Shown one piece after another: positions 23,007 through 32,607 of a stretch of DNA of 64,000 nucleotides (position 1 is its first letter; each line of letters opens with the position of its first letter). The position numbers were made by a program, and so were the translations under genes. Location of the stretch: NCBI GenBank assembly GCA_963921825.1, contig OY997596.1, positions 4,159,001 through 4,223,000 of the forward strand. Reading direction: 5' to 3'. The notes beneath the pieces were generated by a model. That model made no database searches. It saw only the letters and a program-made list of their open reading frames with translations, and was not told the origin of the DNA. The stretch comes from Erodium maritimum. Its lineage: Eukaryota > Streptophyta > Magnoliopsida > Geraniales > Geraniaceae.

Positions 23007-26000
23007 CTAGTTCCAATCTAAACTCCAATCTATTCCCATTGACCTTACATGCCTCTCATGTTTAGGCAACGATAGTGCCTTAGTCAACGGGTCGGCTATG
23101 TTATCATCAGTTGCAATATAGGTGATCTTCACATCGCCTCGGTTCAGTATCTCTCTGATGAGGTGATATCGCCGCAGTACATGTTTGGATTTGTTATGCG
23201 ATCTGGGCTCTTTAGCTTGCGCAATAGCCCCTGTGTTGTCGCAAAATAGGTTCACCGTGCTGGATGGGTTTTTGATTACACCCAACCCTGCCGTGAACTT
23301 CCTAATCCACACAGCCTCCTTGGCCGCCTCTGCAGCCGCTATGTACTCGGCCTCTGTCGTGGAGTCAGCGACGGTGTCTTGCTTCACGCTCTTCCAGCTG
23401 AAAGCTCCGCCATTCAGCGTGAACACATATCCTGACTGACTTCTAAAGTCATCTGGATCTGTCTGGAAACTAGCGTCTACATATCCATTAACAACTAGTT
23501 CAGAATCATCTTTTCCCCCGTACACTAGAAACGCGTCCTTAGTTCTTCTCAAATATTTGAGAATCGCTTTGACCGCTATCCAGTGTTCCTCACCAGGGTT
23601 AGACTGATGTCTGCTGGTACAACTCAAGGCATATGAGACATCCGGTCTCGTGCATATCATGGAATACATGATCGATCCTACCGCCGAAGCGTATGGGATT
23701 CGCATCATTCTTTTCAGCTCATCAGGTGTCTTAGGACACTGAGTCTTGCTGAGATGAACGCCATGACGTGCAGGTAAGAGTCCTTTCTTGGAATCAAGCA
23801 TTGAGAACCTACTCAATACCTTGTTCACATAGGTGCTTTGACTTAAACCCAAGACCCTCTTGGTGCGATCTCTATATATCTTAATCCCTAAGATATAAGC
23901 AGCATCGCCTAAGTCCTTCATTGAGAAACACTTCCCTAACCAAGCTTTAGTCTCGTGCAAGGTTGGGATGTCGTTTCCAATGAGTAGTATGTCATCGACA
24001 TACAACACCAGAAAGGTAATCATACCCCCATTTGCCTTCTTGTAAACGCAAGGTTCATCTTCATTCTTGATAAAGCCAAATCCAATTACAGCTTCATCAA
24101 AACGAAGGTTCCAACTCCGAGAAGCTTGTTTCAATCCATAAATGGATTTCAACAACTTACAAATCTTTCCCTTATTCTTCGGATCGACAAAACCTTCGGG
24201 TTGAGACATATAAACGTCCTCTGACAAATTTCCGTTTAGGAAAGCGGTTTTGACATCCATTTGCCATATCTCGTAATCGTGATATGCAGCTATGGCAAGA
24301 AGAATTCGGATAGATTTGACCATAGCCACTGGGGAAAAGGTTTCCTCATAGTCAATCCCTTGGATCTGCCTATAACCTTTCGCCACCAGTCGGGCTTTGT
24401 AGGTCTGAGGGTTGCCTTCCATGTCCATCTTCACCTTGAAGATCCATTTGCATCCGATGGTTCTTACACCACCGATGGGATCAACCAGTTCCCAGACTTG
24501 GTTGTCCGACATGGATTGCATTTCCTCCCTCATGGCTCCCAGCCATAACTCAGAGTCGGGTCCGTCCACAGCTTCCTGAAATGTAGCTGGATCATCGTGA
24601 TCCACCACAAGCTCACCGTCACCTCCAGACACAAAGTAACCATATCTCGGAGGTGGACGACTAACCCTTTCAGATCGCCTTGGACCTTCTGGAATTGTTG
24701 CAGGAACTGGTCCTTGCTCTACGACCATCTCAGGCTCTTCTACAGGGTTGTCCAGTGGATCAGTTGGATCTGTACCACCCTGAATTTCTTCTAGATGTAC
24801 AACCCTCCCACCGACGTCTTTGGAAATAAACTCCCTTTCCATAAAGACCCCACCCCGAGCGACGAACACCGTGTTCTCGCTGGGTTTGTAGAAGTAGTAC
24901 CCCATTGTTTCTTTGGGATACCCAACGAAGGTGCATTTATCAGATCTTGGTTCGAGCTTAGTCGGAACTAAACGTTTCACATAAGCCTCGCAACCCCAAA
25001 TCTTTAGGAAGGACAAAACGGGCTTTCTCCCGCGCCATTTCTCAAATGGTGTCCCTTCCACAGCCTTCGTCGGAGCCCGATTCAAAATGAATGCGGCCGT
25101 CTCCAGAGCATAACCCCAGAAAGAGATTGGGAGATCAGTCCCACTAATCATGGACCGGACCATATCCAATAAAGTCCGATTTCTCCGTTCGGACACACCA
25201 TTCAATTGTGGTGTTCCGGGAGGAGTCCATTCCGAAAGGATCCCACTTTCTGCTAGATGATCTAAAAACTCTGTGGTCAAGTATTCTCCACCTCGATCTG
25301 ATCGAAGTGCTTTAATACTTTTCCCGAGCTGGTTTTCTACTTCCGTCTTAAACTCTTTGAATTTATCAAAAGCTTCAGACTTATGTCTCATCAAATAGAC
25401 ATAACCATATCTACTGAAGTCGTCAGTAAATGTGATAAAGTAGCTAAAACCCCTCCTGGCAAGTGTGCTCATTGGTCCACACACATCCGAGTGTATTAGC
25501 CCCAATAAGTCACCCGCCCTTTCACCGCGACCGATGAAGGGCGCTTTAGTCAGTTTTCCCATCAAACAAGATTCGCATCTATCAATCGAATGAAATTCGA
25601 ATGGACTAAGAAGTCCACACTTGTGAAGTGTTGATATGCGTTTCTCGTTTATGTGGCCTAAACGACAATGCCATAAAAGAGTTTGGTCTAAATCATTGGA
25701 CTTAGACCTCTTGGTATTTACATTATATATAGAGCTTGAGGCATTGTTATCCATATCCAATATGTACAATCCTCCAACCATTTTGGCGCTAGCATAAAAT
25801 ATATCATTGCATAAAATATTGAAAATCCCATTTCCAACATCAAAATTGTATCCTTCCTTGTCCAACAAAGAAATAGATACAATATTCCTACTGAAAGTAG
25901 GTACACAATATACATTGTTCAAAACAAAAACTAGCCCACTTGGCAAAAGAAGACTTATGGATCCTACAGCAGTCGCCACAACTCTAGTCTTGTTGCCCAC

Positions 26001-27032
26001 TCTGAGGTCCACCTCGTCCTTCTTCAAGCTTCTCCTACCTTCCAGCCACTGCACATTAGTACAAATGTGAGATTCAGCCCCGGTATCCAATACCCATGAA
26101 TCTTTGGAAGTAGTGAGATTTAGCTCTATAAAGAAAATACCTGATGAAGGCACAGTCCCACCGCCCTTCTTCAGATCATCCAGAAACTTCCTGCAATCTT
26201 TCTTCCAGTGACCAGGCTGTTGACAGTAGAAGCAGACATTCTCGACATCCTTCCCCTTCCTTGAGGACTCCCCGGTCCTAGGAGGGTTAGGACGCTTCGG
26301 ATGCCTCATCTTTCCTGCCAAGTGCATAGGGGCCTTGCCCTTACCACTAACAGTTCCCTTATTCTTGAAACTGTTTCCCTGTCTGACCATCAGAACATCC
26401 TTGGATCCCTGATCCTTGACGTTCTTTTCAGCAGTTACCAACATTCCATGCAACTCTGAAATGGTCTTGTCCATATCGTGCATATGATAGTTCATGACGA
26501 ACGTAGCATATGAACGAGGAAGGGAACGCAGAACCACATCCGCTGCCATCTCGTTCTCTATCTTAAGACCCAGTCGATTAAGATGTTCGAGATGCCCCTT
26601 CATCTTTAGGACATGAGGACCCACGGAGACTCCTGCTGACATTTTGCAGGAGAGAAGTTCATTAAGGACATTGTATCTCACGATACGTGCCCTTTCCTTG
26701 AACATACCCTTTATGATCCCCATCATAGTATAGGGGTCATCAGAGTACTCCATGAACTGGTCTTGGAGATCAGACTCCATGCAGCCCAGCATAATACATG
26801 CCACATCTATAGAATCGCTAAGGTGCTTTTGGTATGCATCCTTAACGGCCCTAATGGCATTATTAGCTGGCTCCTCAGGGATAGCCTGGTCTAGGACATA
26901 TTCTTTGCGCTCGAATTTGAGGACTATCCTCAAGTTTCTGTCCCAGTCCAAGTAGTTTGTCCCACTTAGCTTGATCCTATCAAGAATGGTTTTTAGTGAC
27001 AAACTACTATTGTTCGCTGAAGTACTTGCCAT
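23007..27032 (-). CDS. Intact copia gag-pol polyprotein (1341 aa)
   Basis: This single uninterrupted frame makes the particle protein and all enzymes needed for copying and insertion. Domains in order: gag (about 1-260) with zinc knuckle CFYCQQPGHWKKDC (267-280); protease with DTGA (Asp316); GAG-pre-integrase HCRLGH with CESC (about 455-493); integrase with Asp516 (HSDVCGP), Asp579 (SDRGGE) and Glu615 (NGVSERR); reverse transcriptase with Asp926 and YVDD (1011-1014); RNase H with Asp1186, Glu1227 and Asp1265, ending DNIADPLTKAL. The order integrase before RT is the copia order. The ATG start is clear and the stop lies just before the polypurine tract. No key residue is missing, so the product could be functional. 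Confidence 0.98.
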   Translation of the reverse strand: MASTSANNSSLSLKTILDRIKLSGTNYLDWDRNLRIVLKFERKEYVLDQAIPEEPANNAIRAVKDAYQKHLSDSIDVACIMLGCMESDLQDQFMEYSDDPYTMMGIIKGMFKERARIVRYNVLNELLSCKMSAGVSVGPHVLKMKGHLEHLNRLGLKIENEMAADVVLRSLPRSYATFVMNYHMHDMDKTISELHGMLVTAEKNVKDQGSKDVLMVRQGNSFKNKGTVSGKGKAPMHLAGKMRHPKRPNPPRTGESSRKGKDVENVCFYCQQPGHWKKDCRKFLDDLKKGGGTVPSSGIFFIELNLTTSKDSWVLDTGAESHICTNVQWLEGRRSLKKDEVDLRVGNKTRVVATAVGSISLLLPSGLVFVLNNVYCVPTFSRNIVSISLLDKEGYNFDVGNGIFNILCNDIFYASAKMVGGLYILDMDNNASSSIYNVNTKRSKSNDLDQTLLWHCRLGHINEKRISTLHKCGLLSPFEFHSIDRCESCLMGKLTKAPFIGRGERAGDLLGLIHSDVCGPMSTLARRGFSYFITFTDDFSRYGYVYLMRHKSEAFDKFKEFKTEVENQLGKSIKALRSDRGGEYLTTEFLDHLAESGILSEWTPPGTPQLNGVSERRNRTLLDMVRSMISGTDLPISFWGYALETAAFILNRAPTKAVEGTPFEKWRGRKPVLSFLKIWGCEAYVKRLVPTKLEPRSDKCTFVGYPKETMGYYFYKPSENTVFVARGGVFMEREFISKDVGGRVVHLEEIQGGTDPTDPLDNPVEEPEMVVEQGPVPATIPEGPRRSERVSRPPPRYGYFVSGGDGELVVDHDDPATFQEAVDGPDSELWLGAMREEMQSMSDNQVWELVDPIGGVRTIGCKWIFKVKMDMEGNPQTYKARLVAKGYRQIQGIDYEETFSPVAMVKSIRILLAIAAYHDYEIWQMDVKTAFLNGNLSEDVYMSQPEGFVDPKNKGKICKLLKSIYGLKQASRSWNLRFDEAVIGFGFIKNEDEPCVYKKANGGMITFLVLYVDDILLIGNDIPTLHETKAWLGKCFSMKDLGDAAYILGIKIYRDRTKRVLGLSQSTYVNKVLSRFSMLDSKKGLLPARHGVHLSKTQCPKTPDELKRMMRIPYASAVGSIMYSMICTRPDVSYALSCTSRHQSNPGEEHWIAVKAILKYLRRTKDAFLVYGGKDDSELVVNGYVDASFQTDPDDFRSQSGYVFTLNGGAFSWKSVKQDTVADSTTEAEYIAAAEAAKEAVWIRKFTAGLGVIKNPSSTVNLFCDNTGAIAQAKEPRSHNKSKHVLRRYHLIREILNRGDVKITYIATDDNIADPLTKALSLPKHERHVRSMGIDWSLDWN

Positions 27033-28566
27033 TTGATCTACACGACAAACAAAATATAATCAGTAAACTGAATAAATTTTATGAAGATCAAGTTCAAACA
27101 CCAACCAATTGATTCTAAACCTTTAGAACCTAAAACCAAGATCCTTGATTCACCCGATTAAGCTGAACTAATGCTCACTACTTAATCGAGCTATGTAGGT
27201 AGGACTCCATCCAATCACATCCAATGTGACTCTTGGCTAGGGTATGTACTCATGTACACGGCTTACCCTATCTGATACCCTAGCTCAACCTCAGGCTGAG
27301 AATCGTAGTCGGGTCCACCAATTTTCAACTATGGCCCGTCACTATGTGGGTGCTCCGCTAATGCGCACGACACCTACACATGTCGTCCAAACCTACTACC
27401 CCGCTTTCCCATGGATGCTCCGCTAATGCGCACGACACCCATAGGACGGGGAGGTAGTAAGGTGTTGATAATTGGGAGGTATCGGACATGACCCGTTTTT
27501 ACTTGTCCGGTTGTGTTTTAAACTTTTGGCACATCCTAGATGCGATGAGCACATCAACTACATTCCAAATGTAATGATGCCTCCAATTACATCCAATGTA
27601 ATTCTTCCTTCGAACCCGTCAACTACATCCAATGTAATGACGATTCTAAGGGCTCACAGACAATGATTAAAACCAATTTTATCTTTGCATGTGAGGTGAT
27701 ATGCTCGGTAAATTAAGTTAAGCATGCAATTCTAAAACACATAGAAAAGATCATGCAAAAACTAAACCAAGCATAAAGCGTTAAATATGTACATAATAGC
27801 CCACTAAACTAACTCCCACTAGCTTCTTGAGCTCCACCGACTCCAAGCCGATGTCAAAACCCGAGAAGCCACCAAATGACCTTTTCGCCCTTTCTTCGTC
27901 TTGAGTAAAATATTACAATTTAATACACGACTCGCAGGTCGGGAATTAATAAATATTACAAATAAGTGGTACGACGACCACACCTCGAAAAAATAATTAC
28001 ACGCTAACTCTAACGGCTCGCAGGCCGTGAAAAGCGATAAAAATTAAATCAAACTCGGGGCTATTATGTACACCATGCCAACATCACATCACACATCGTG
28101 TTATCAAACAAGCATGTTATCAAACATCATGTGATTTTCCGGTTTTAATTAATTGCCAAGTTTCGAAAATTTTTGATACTCGGTTTATCGAAACCGTTCA
28201 AAATTGAAACTTTTGAACATTTGATTTTTGAGTTCATCAAGACGGTTCCAAACTCGTCATGACTAACAAAACGGTTTAGCTCGGCATATTGACCATCCAA
28301 TGGTCATGCTTGGCCTAGCTCCGTCCAACGGAGCCCCGTTCGGTCCCGGTTTCGGCTCCCCGAGAGTCCCGCTCCCGAGACCCGAAAAATCAAATTTTTT
28401 TCAAAAATTCCAGATTTGATAAACTTTTCAAAAATTCATTTTTCATGCATTAAACCCATAAACAAGAATTTAAAACATGTTATCAAACAATTTAGCAAAT
28501 TAACATGCAAAACCGAAACTAGCAAGCAAAACCGAAAGTTCTCTTGTGAATCCCGAAGGTAGCACG
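27033..28566 (-). other. Leader of copia C
   Basis: About 1.5 kb between PBS and gag start with no convincing frame. It holds two copies of a block containing GCTCCGCTAATGCGCACGAC (27352 and 27417) and repeated CATCCAATGTAAT blocks near 27590-27630. Long leaders like this may carry packaging signals, but none can be named from the sequence. Confidence 0.7.
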
Positions 28567-28578
28567 GCTCTGATACCA
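28567..28578 (-). other. Primer-binding site (initiator Met tRNA) of copia C
   Basis: In element sense TGGTATCAGAGC, a perfect match to the usual plant copia PBS, one base after the 5' LTR. Confidence 0.95.
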
Positions 28579-28579
28579 C

Positions 28580-30266
28580 TGTTGGGTCTCGATGGAGGGT
28601 ATGAACACATACTTGCAGCGGAAATAACTCGAGACCATGTCATAGAACACTACCAAATATTAGATACACAAGAGAATAAACAATATGGATGTTTCCTTAC
28701 CAACTAGTTCAAGAAAAGGAAGAGAACACCAAAGAAACGATGATCGGCTTGAGTCTCCAAGACGCCTACGTATCCAAATGGAATCAAAGCCACGTAGTTC
28801 TTCTTTAGATGACTCAAGAACACAACAAGAGGGGGGAAAAGTGCCAAACTCGAAATTGTAGTGTGAGAGGGAGAGAAGTTGTGTTTCTATTCTTGTCTTG
28901 TGATTTGTTGTAGGAAAAAGATGACTTAAACCATCAACAACCATCAAGGACAAGTAAGGTGTGAAGCATGGTGTGAAGTAAGACAAGCATGGTGCTAAGT
29001 ATGGCAAGACAAGATGGGTTAGGTGGTGAATCACCAACACCTTAATCCTTGTCTTGCTTACTTAGTACTAATTAATCAAGACTTGATTAATTAGTTCCAT
29101 GGGCCTTGGTTGCATGGGCCTTTCATGGGCCTTTCATGGGCCTCTTGGAACATGGCCCATGGCCATTCCCAACGAGGTCCCGTGACGTGCTCATCGCCTC
29201 CAAGCCTTCCATACCGGAAATGTCCAACATTATCCGACGCGATCAATCCCAAGACTCCAAGCCTTGTCTTGATCCGTAATGTCCTATTCACTTACGGGCA
29301 CATGACCCAAAACCCAGTTTTGGTCATGTCCCGAGACAACTCTCTTTTGGCCATTCTCCATAAATGTGTCAATGAGTTTCATCCTTCGGTGTGACCCTTA
29401 GGTCTATGCATGTCGATAGATCAACGTAAAATCCCATTTTACTTGATCCTATATAAGTGGCAACTAACGAGACTTTAGTATTGCCTGACACTACATAGCG
29501 AATCGAACCAATCGATTCTAACCTTTCCGTCCTCCCTGTCATTATCCTTTTATCTCCGATATCCTGATTGAGATAAGGCATAGAGCCGTCATCCTTATTA
29601 TTCTCAATCACTGTTCCTTGATATGTGAGATGACTGAATATATGATACCTAGTATCATGTGCATGGCCATGCTATTCTTTCAGTCACTCTCGATCAAGCG
29701 GCCGAGAACCGATATCTTTCCCATACCTCAGTATGAGGGATAAATCCCTTAGCCGTCTTTCGTGTCACTCATGCAACCCGTCCCCAAGCCAATCCTGGCC
29801 GTTATGGAAGCCCTGTTACGGACAACGTTAGGCTCAGGTCAAACTTAGTTGTTGACTGCATAGTGATCACAAAGACTCCTTGGTCTAAGGATACATGACA
29901 AGCTACGACACTGAATATGTTAATGACTCAATCTATGGCACATATTCAGGGCGGGTCGTCCAATATCATGTCCCACATGATATCTATGATCAGACTCCGG
30001 AATCCCATTCCAATGACTAACAGAACGTAAGCCATGAAGAGCCATCTTTCATACTAGTCGCTTCTAGTGAAGCTTTATTGACTAGGGACCCATCGAGTGT
30101 GATCCATCTCGATCTATGGTTCTATTCGCATGGTGGGCATAGATCAGAAATCACATCGATATATTACTCCAACACATAAGTAATAGAAAGCCGCTTTAAT
30201 CTTATTGCTAATGATGATATATACATTTGGACATTTATGATTGAACTACGGGCACTAAGACTAACA
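28580..30266 (-). repeat. 5' LTR of copia C
   Basis: It supplies the promoter for the element's RNA. It is the same length as the 3' LTR and reads identically. The outer end is followed by the target duplication CACCG at 30267-30271. Confidence 0.96.
29449..29456 (-). promoter_or_regulatory. Likely TATA box in 5' LTR of copia C
   Basis: In element sense TTATATAG lies in the middle of the LTR, the best TATA-like site there. The twin site in the 3' LTR is at 22175-22182. Transcription would start about 30 bases beyond, giving a U3 of roughly 0.85 kb. Confidence 0.45.
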
Positions 30267-30733
30267 CACCGGGCTTATCATCAGAGTGTTGAGAGGAAGA
30301 CCTCGAGGTAGGGAAAACCTTAACCCCTCGTTTACGATGCTTAGTATGCATGTTAGGCTAATAAAATTGGAAAGGTCCTAGATATGCCTATAGGATGCGA
30401 ATAACTAGAATAATTGTCTTTCAATTTCTAATAACCGGAATTGTCTAGTGGTGAATGAATAAGATGCCAATCACTAGTGTAACTCGCTTTCAATACTTGG
30501 GAATTGTTTGTCTGGTAGAGTGGCCTTGGCAAAGCCCTCGGATTAGTTGCGTGTTAGGATCACATGCTTGGGTGTTTGGTTGCTTAGTGGATAGGCTAAA
30601 GAGTCTAATGGAACTAGTTGAATTGCATATTGGCATGCTCGAGCGAAGGTTTTTATGATTGGTTGATTAAACTCCCACTTGACTGTTGAATGTATTTGAA
30701 TGATTACTTGATTTACTTAAATGGTTGCTTGGA

Positions 30734-30783
30734 GCATCGAGTATGACTGGTTGTACCGAGCGGTGCAATCAGGTGATCGATGC
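30734..30783 (+). other. Conserved LTR RNA hairpin (TTGTACCG/CGGTGCAA)
   Basis: The outer arms GCATCGA (30734-30740) and TCGATGC (30777-30783) pair. The inner arms TTGTACCG (30751-30758) and CGGTGCAA (30761-30768) pair with one G-U. Sister copies are at 38992-39041, 48856-48905, 61898-61947 and, weaker, 11033-11079. Confidence 0.6.
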
Positions 30784-31301
30784 CCCGTTGGTTTGAGACT
30801 GGTAAGTGAACGGTAAGTTGGGATTATGTGATTGGTGTGCTATGATTATGCGATTCGTGTACTGTGTGTTGTGGTGAATTGGTGATGTGTGAGCTATGTG
30901 TGGCAATGAATTGGTGGTTGTTGGGATTGGATTATTTCGTGTTTCGGTTGAGTGCGTTATTCAATTATTAACTTATTATCATTGAATTGTCCAAGTGTAT
31001 GCTTCCTATGGGAGTAATACCTTGGTTCCCGAGGACATAAAATCCTTTGGAGACGTTTATGAGAATCCCGATGTTAAGCGCCCCGAAGGGTTGTTTCCGG
31101 TCGCCTCAATGTTATGTGTCTCCTCTGGATTTGAGGGAAAATCCGAGAGGACACATCATATGTGGATCGGAGGGTGGAGACTTCATGTGCCACGGCATTG
31201 GCTGGTTTATCTATTACCCGTGTTTGTTAAGGTGTATCTTGTTGACTTTGTTGTTGACTTTATTGAGGTTAAGGTCCACCTTGTTATGTGTTTTTCCCTA
31301 C

Positions 31302-31315
31302 TGAGCGCAAGCTCA
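31302..31315 (+). other. Conserved LTR hairpin with GNRA-type loop
   Basis: TGAGC-GCAA-GCTCA in LTR sense, inside a CCTACTGAGCG...GCTCACCC block. Equivalent hairpins are at 908, 1903, 8491, 8825, 9949, 38466, 45082, 48330 and 61368 (start positions of the 14-base motif). Confidence 0.65.
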
Positions 31316-32088
31316 CCCTATGAGTTTATTGTTGTGTTTACAGGCTTGATTGAGGAGTAGAGGCTCGGGAGCTTCTCGGTGTGGGTGTCTATAGAGACTT
31401 TGTTTTTACTTTTATTTCTGTTGGAACAGATTTTGTGGAGAATTATTATTACACCCCTGGAGGGTTATTTATGTTTTGAACTAAATTTCATGGATATGAG
31501 TTTCTTATTGGAGTTTTCAGGAACTTATTGTTGAGTTATTGTCTTTAAATCGTTTATTACCAGTCATGCCTCGAGTCCGGGCAAGAACCGGATTTGGGGC
31601 GTGACAAGTTGGGTAGTCTTTGGAAGGATACACTCCTTAAAGATCCAAAACGCCAGACCCGACCTCCCAAGTTTAGAGAGTATTATTATACTGATAATTT
31701 CAAGCCTCGAGCTCGTTCTTTGAGCCATGAGAGACTTGTTGCTCCTGTTGTTGTTTGGAAGCAGGCTGCACAAGCTCGCAACAATCAATTAGCTCAGATT
31801 CACCAAACAAAGACTTTTGACGATCCGAATATGACCTCAAAAGATGATTAGTGGGTCACTGACGAGGGTTGATCGGCTCGATCGTGTTCAGTTGTTTATG
31901 GTTTCTTTGATTCGGGTTTTTTTCAGCGGCCTGTTTGTTTTTTGGGGTTGCTCTTTTCTCGGGGCTTGTTCACGCAGCTCCAGCTGAGAGCTCCTTTGTT
32001 ATGGTTTCGTTATGGATTAATCCTGCTTGGATCTTTCTTCATTTTTAATAAATTTTTATGCGCTTATCCAAAAATAGTTATAGGGTAT

Positions 32089-32607
32089 TTTTTATCCAAT
32101 GCCTGAAACGGTTTCTTATTTATTTTACGGGTTCTTTTTTTAATCGGTGGCCTTAAGCGATTGCTTAACTCGCTTAAAGCTTAAACCGGCTCTGGGTCAC
32201 AACCGTGTAGTTCTCTTTCTTATTAACTGTGAGTCAATCGAAGAGATAGTAGTGAGAGCAGCCTCTTGGGAAAAAAAAGTTAAGGTCAAAATATGGATAT
32301 ATTCTCATCCCATTAATATCTCGGGTTAAGGTCAAAATCTGGAAAAAGAAAGTTAAGGTCAAAAGCTAAGGAGCATAGTCGGCGGGCCAGTGACAAGTCG
32401 ACACTTGTCGGCGCCGAATTTAAAAATAAACCTACATTTTTCTATATATACAGATTAATTCCAACCAAAAAAATATGTCCTTCACTTCTATACCCAAGCT
32501 CCCTTTCTCCTTTTATTCTTCTCTCTCGTTGTATATTTTTTTTCGATGGAGAATTTTTCAACGCCGTAGGAAATGCAGCAAATAACTTTCAAACAAATAG
32601 TGAAGCG
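32089..32607 (+). other. Flank and 5' region of the PIF/Harbinger remnant
   Basis: The first 280 bp match nothing I recognise and may be old copia A LTR. TTAAGGTCAAAA repeats occur near 32280, 32336 and 32354. CTAAGGAGCATAGTCGGCG at 32366 may be a decayed left terminal repeat of the DNA transposon. A TATATATA-like box near 32445 and a CT-rich stretch precede the transposase ATG. Confidence 0.4.

Larger units (their letters stand above)
21306..30266 (-). mobile_element. Complete, young Ty1/copia retrotransposon (copia C), 8961 bp, TSD CACCG
   Basis: All parts are present: two 1687-bp LTRs (21306-22992 and 28580-30266) ending TG...CA, a PBS, one intact polyprotein frame and a polypurine tract. 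CACCG flanks it at 21301-21305 and 30267-30271. I saw no difference between the LTRs when reading them side by side, which means insertion too recent for mutations to gather. It sits inside a gypsy solo LTR. Long LTRs and a polyprotein without an envelope-like extension recall Tork/Angela-type copias, but the lineage is not settled. Confidence 0.97.
19930..31606 (+). mobile_element. Gypsy solo LTR (2711 bp without its insert), TSD AGTTG
   Basis: It begins TGTAAGACCC and ends TTTGGGGCGTGACA, sense plus. AGTTG flanks it at 19925-19929 and 31607-31611. Removing copia C and one CACCG leaves 2711 bp. It carries all three conserved hairpins: 30734-30783, about 31115-31155, and 31302-31315. The GC-rich stretch 20810-21050 is a set of GGCACGG and CCGGCACGG repeats, so the arginine-rich frames there are not genes. 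Confidence 0.93.
19850..32077 (+). mobile_element. 5'-truncated LINE ORF1 fragment split by nested LTR elements, 11-bp TSD
   Basis: The two pieces, 19850-19929 and 31612-32077, join into one insertion. Its frame reads SLWKDTLLKDPK, RQTRPPKFREYYY, RARSLSHERLV and FDDPNMTSKDD, the C-terminal signature of the ORF1-type proteins at 34381, 50835 and 52796. The 3' end has AATAAA and GCTTATCCAAAAA. TTATAGGGTAT flanks it at 19839-19849 and 32078-32088, a LINE-style target duplication. The gap is filled by a solo LTR that itself holds a whole copia element. Confidence 0.85.
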
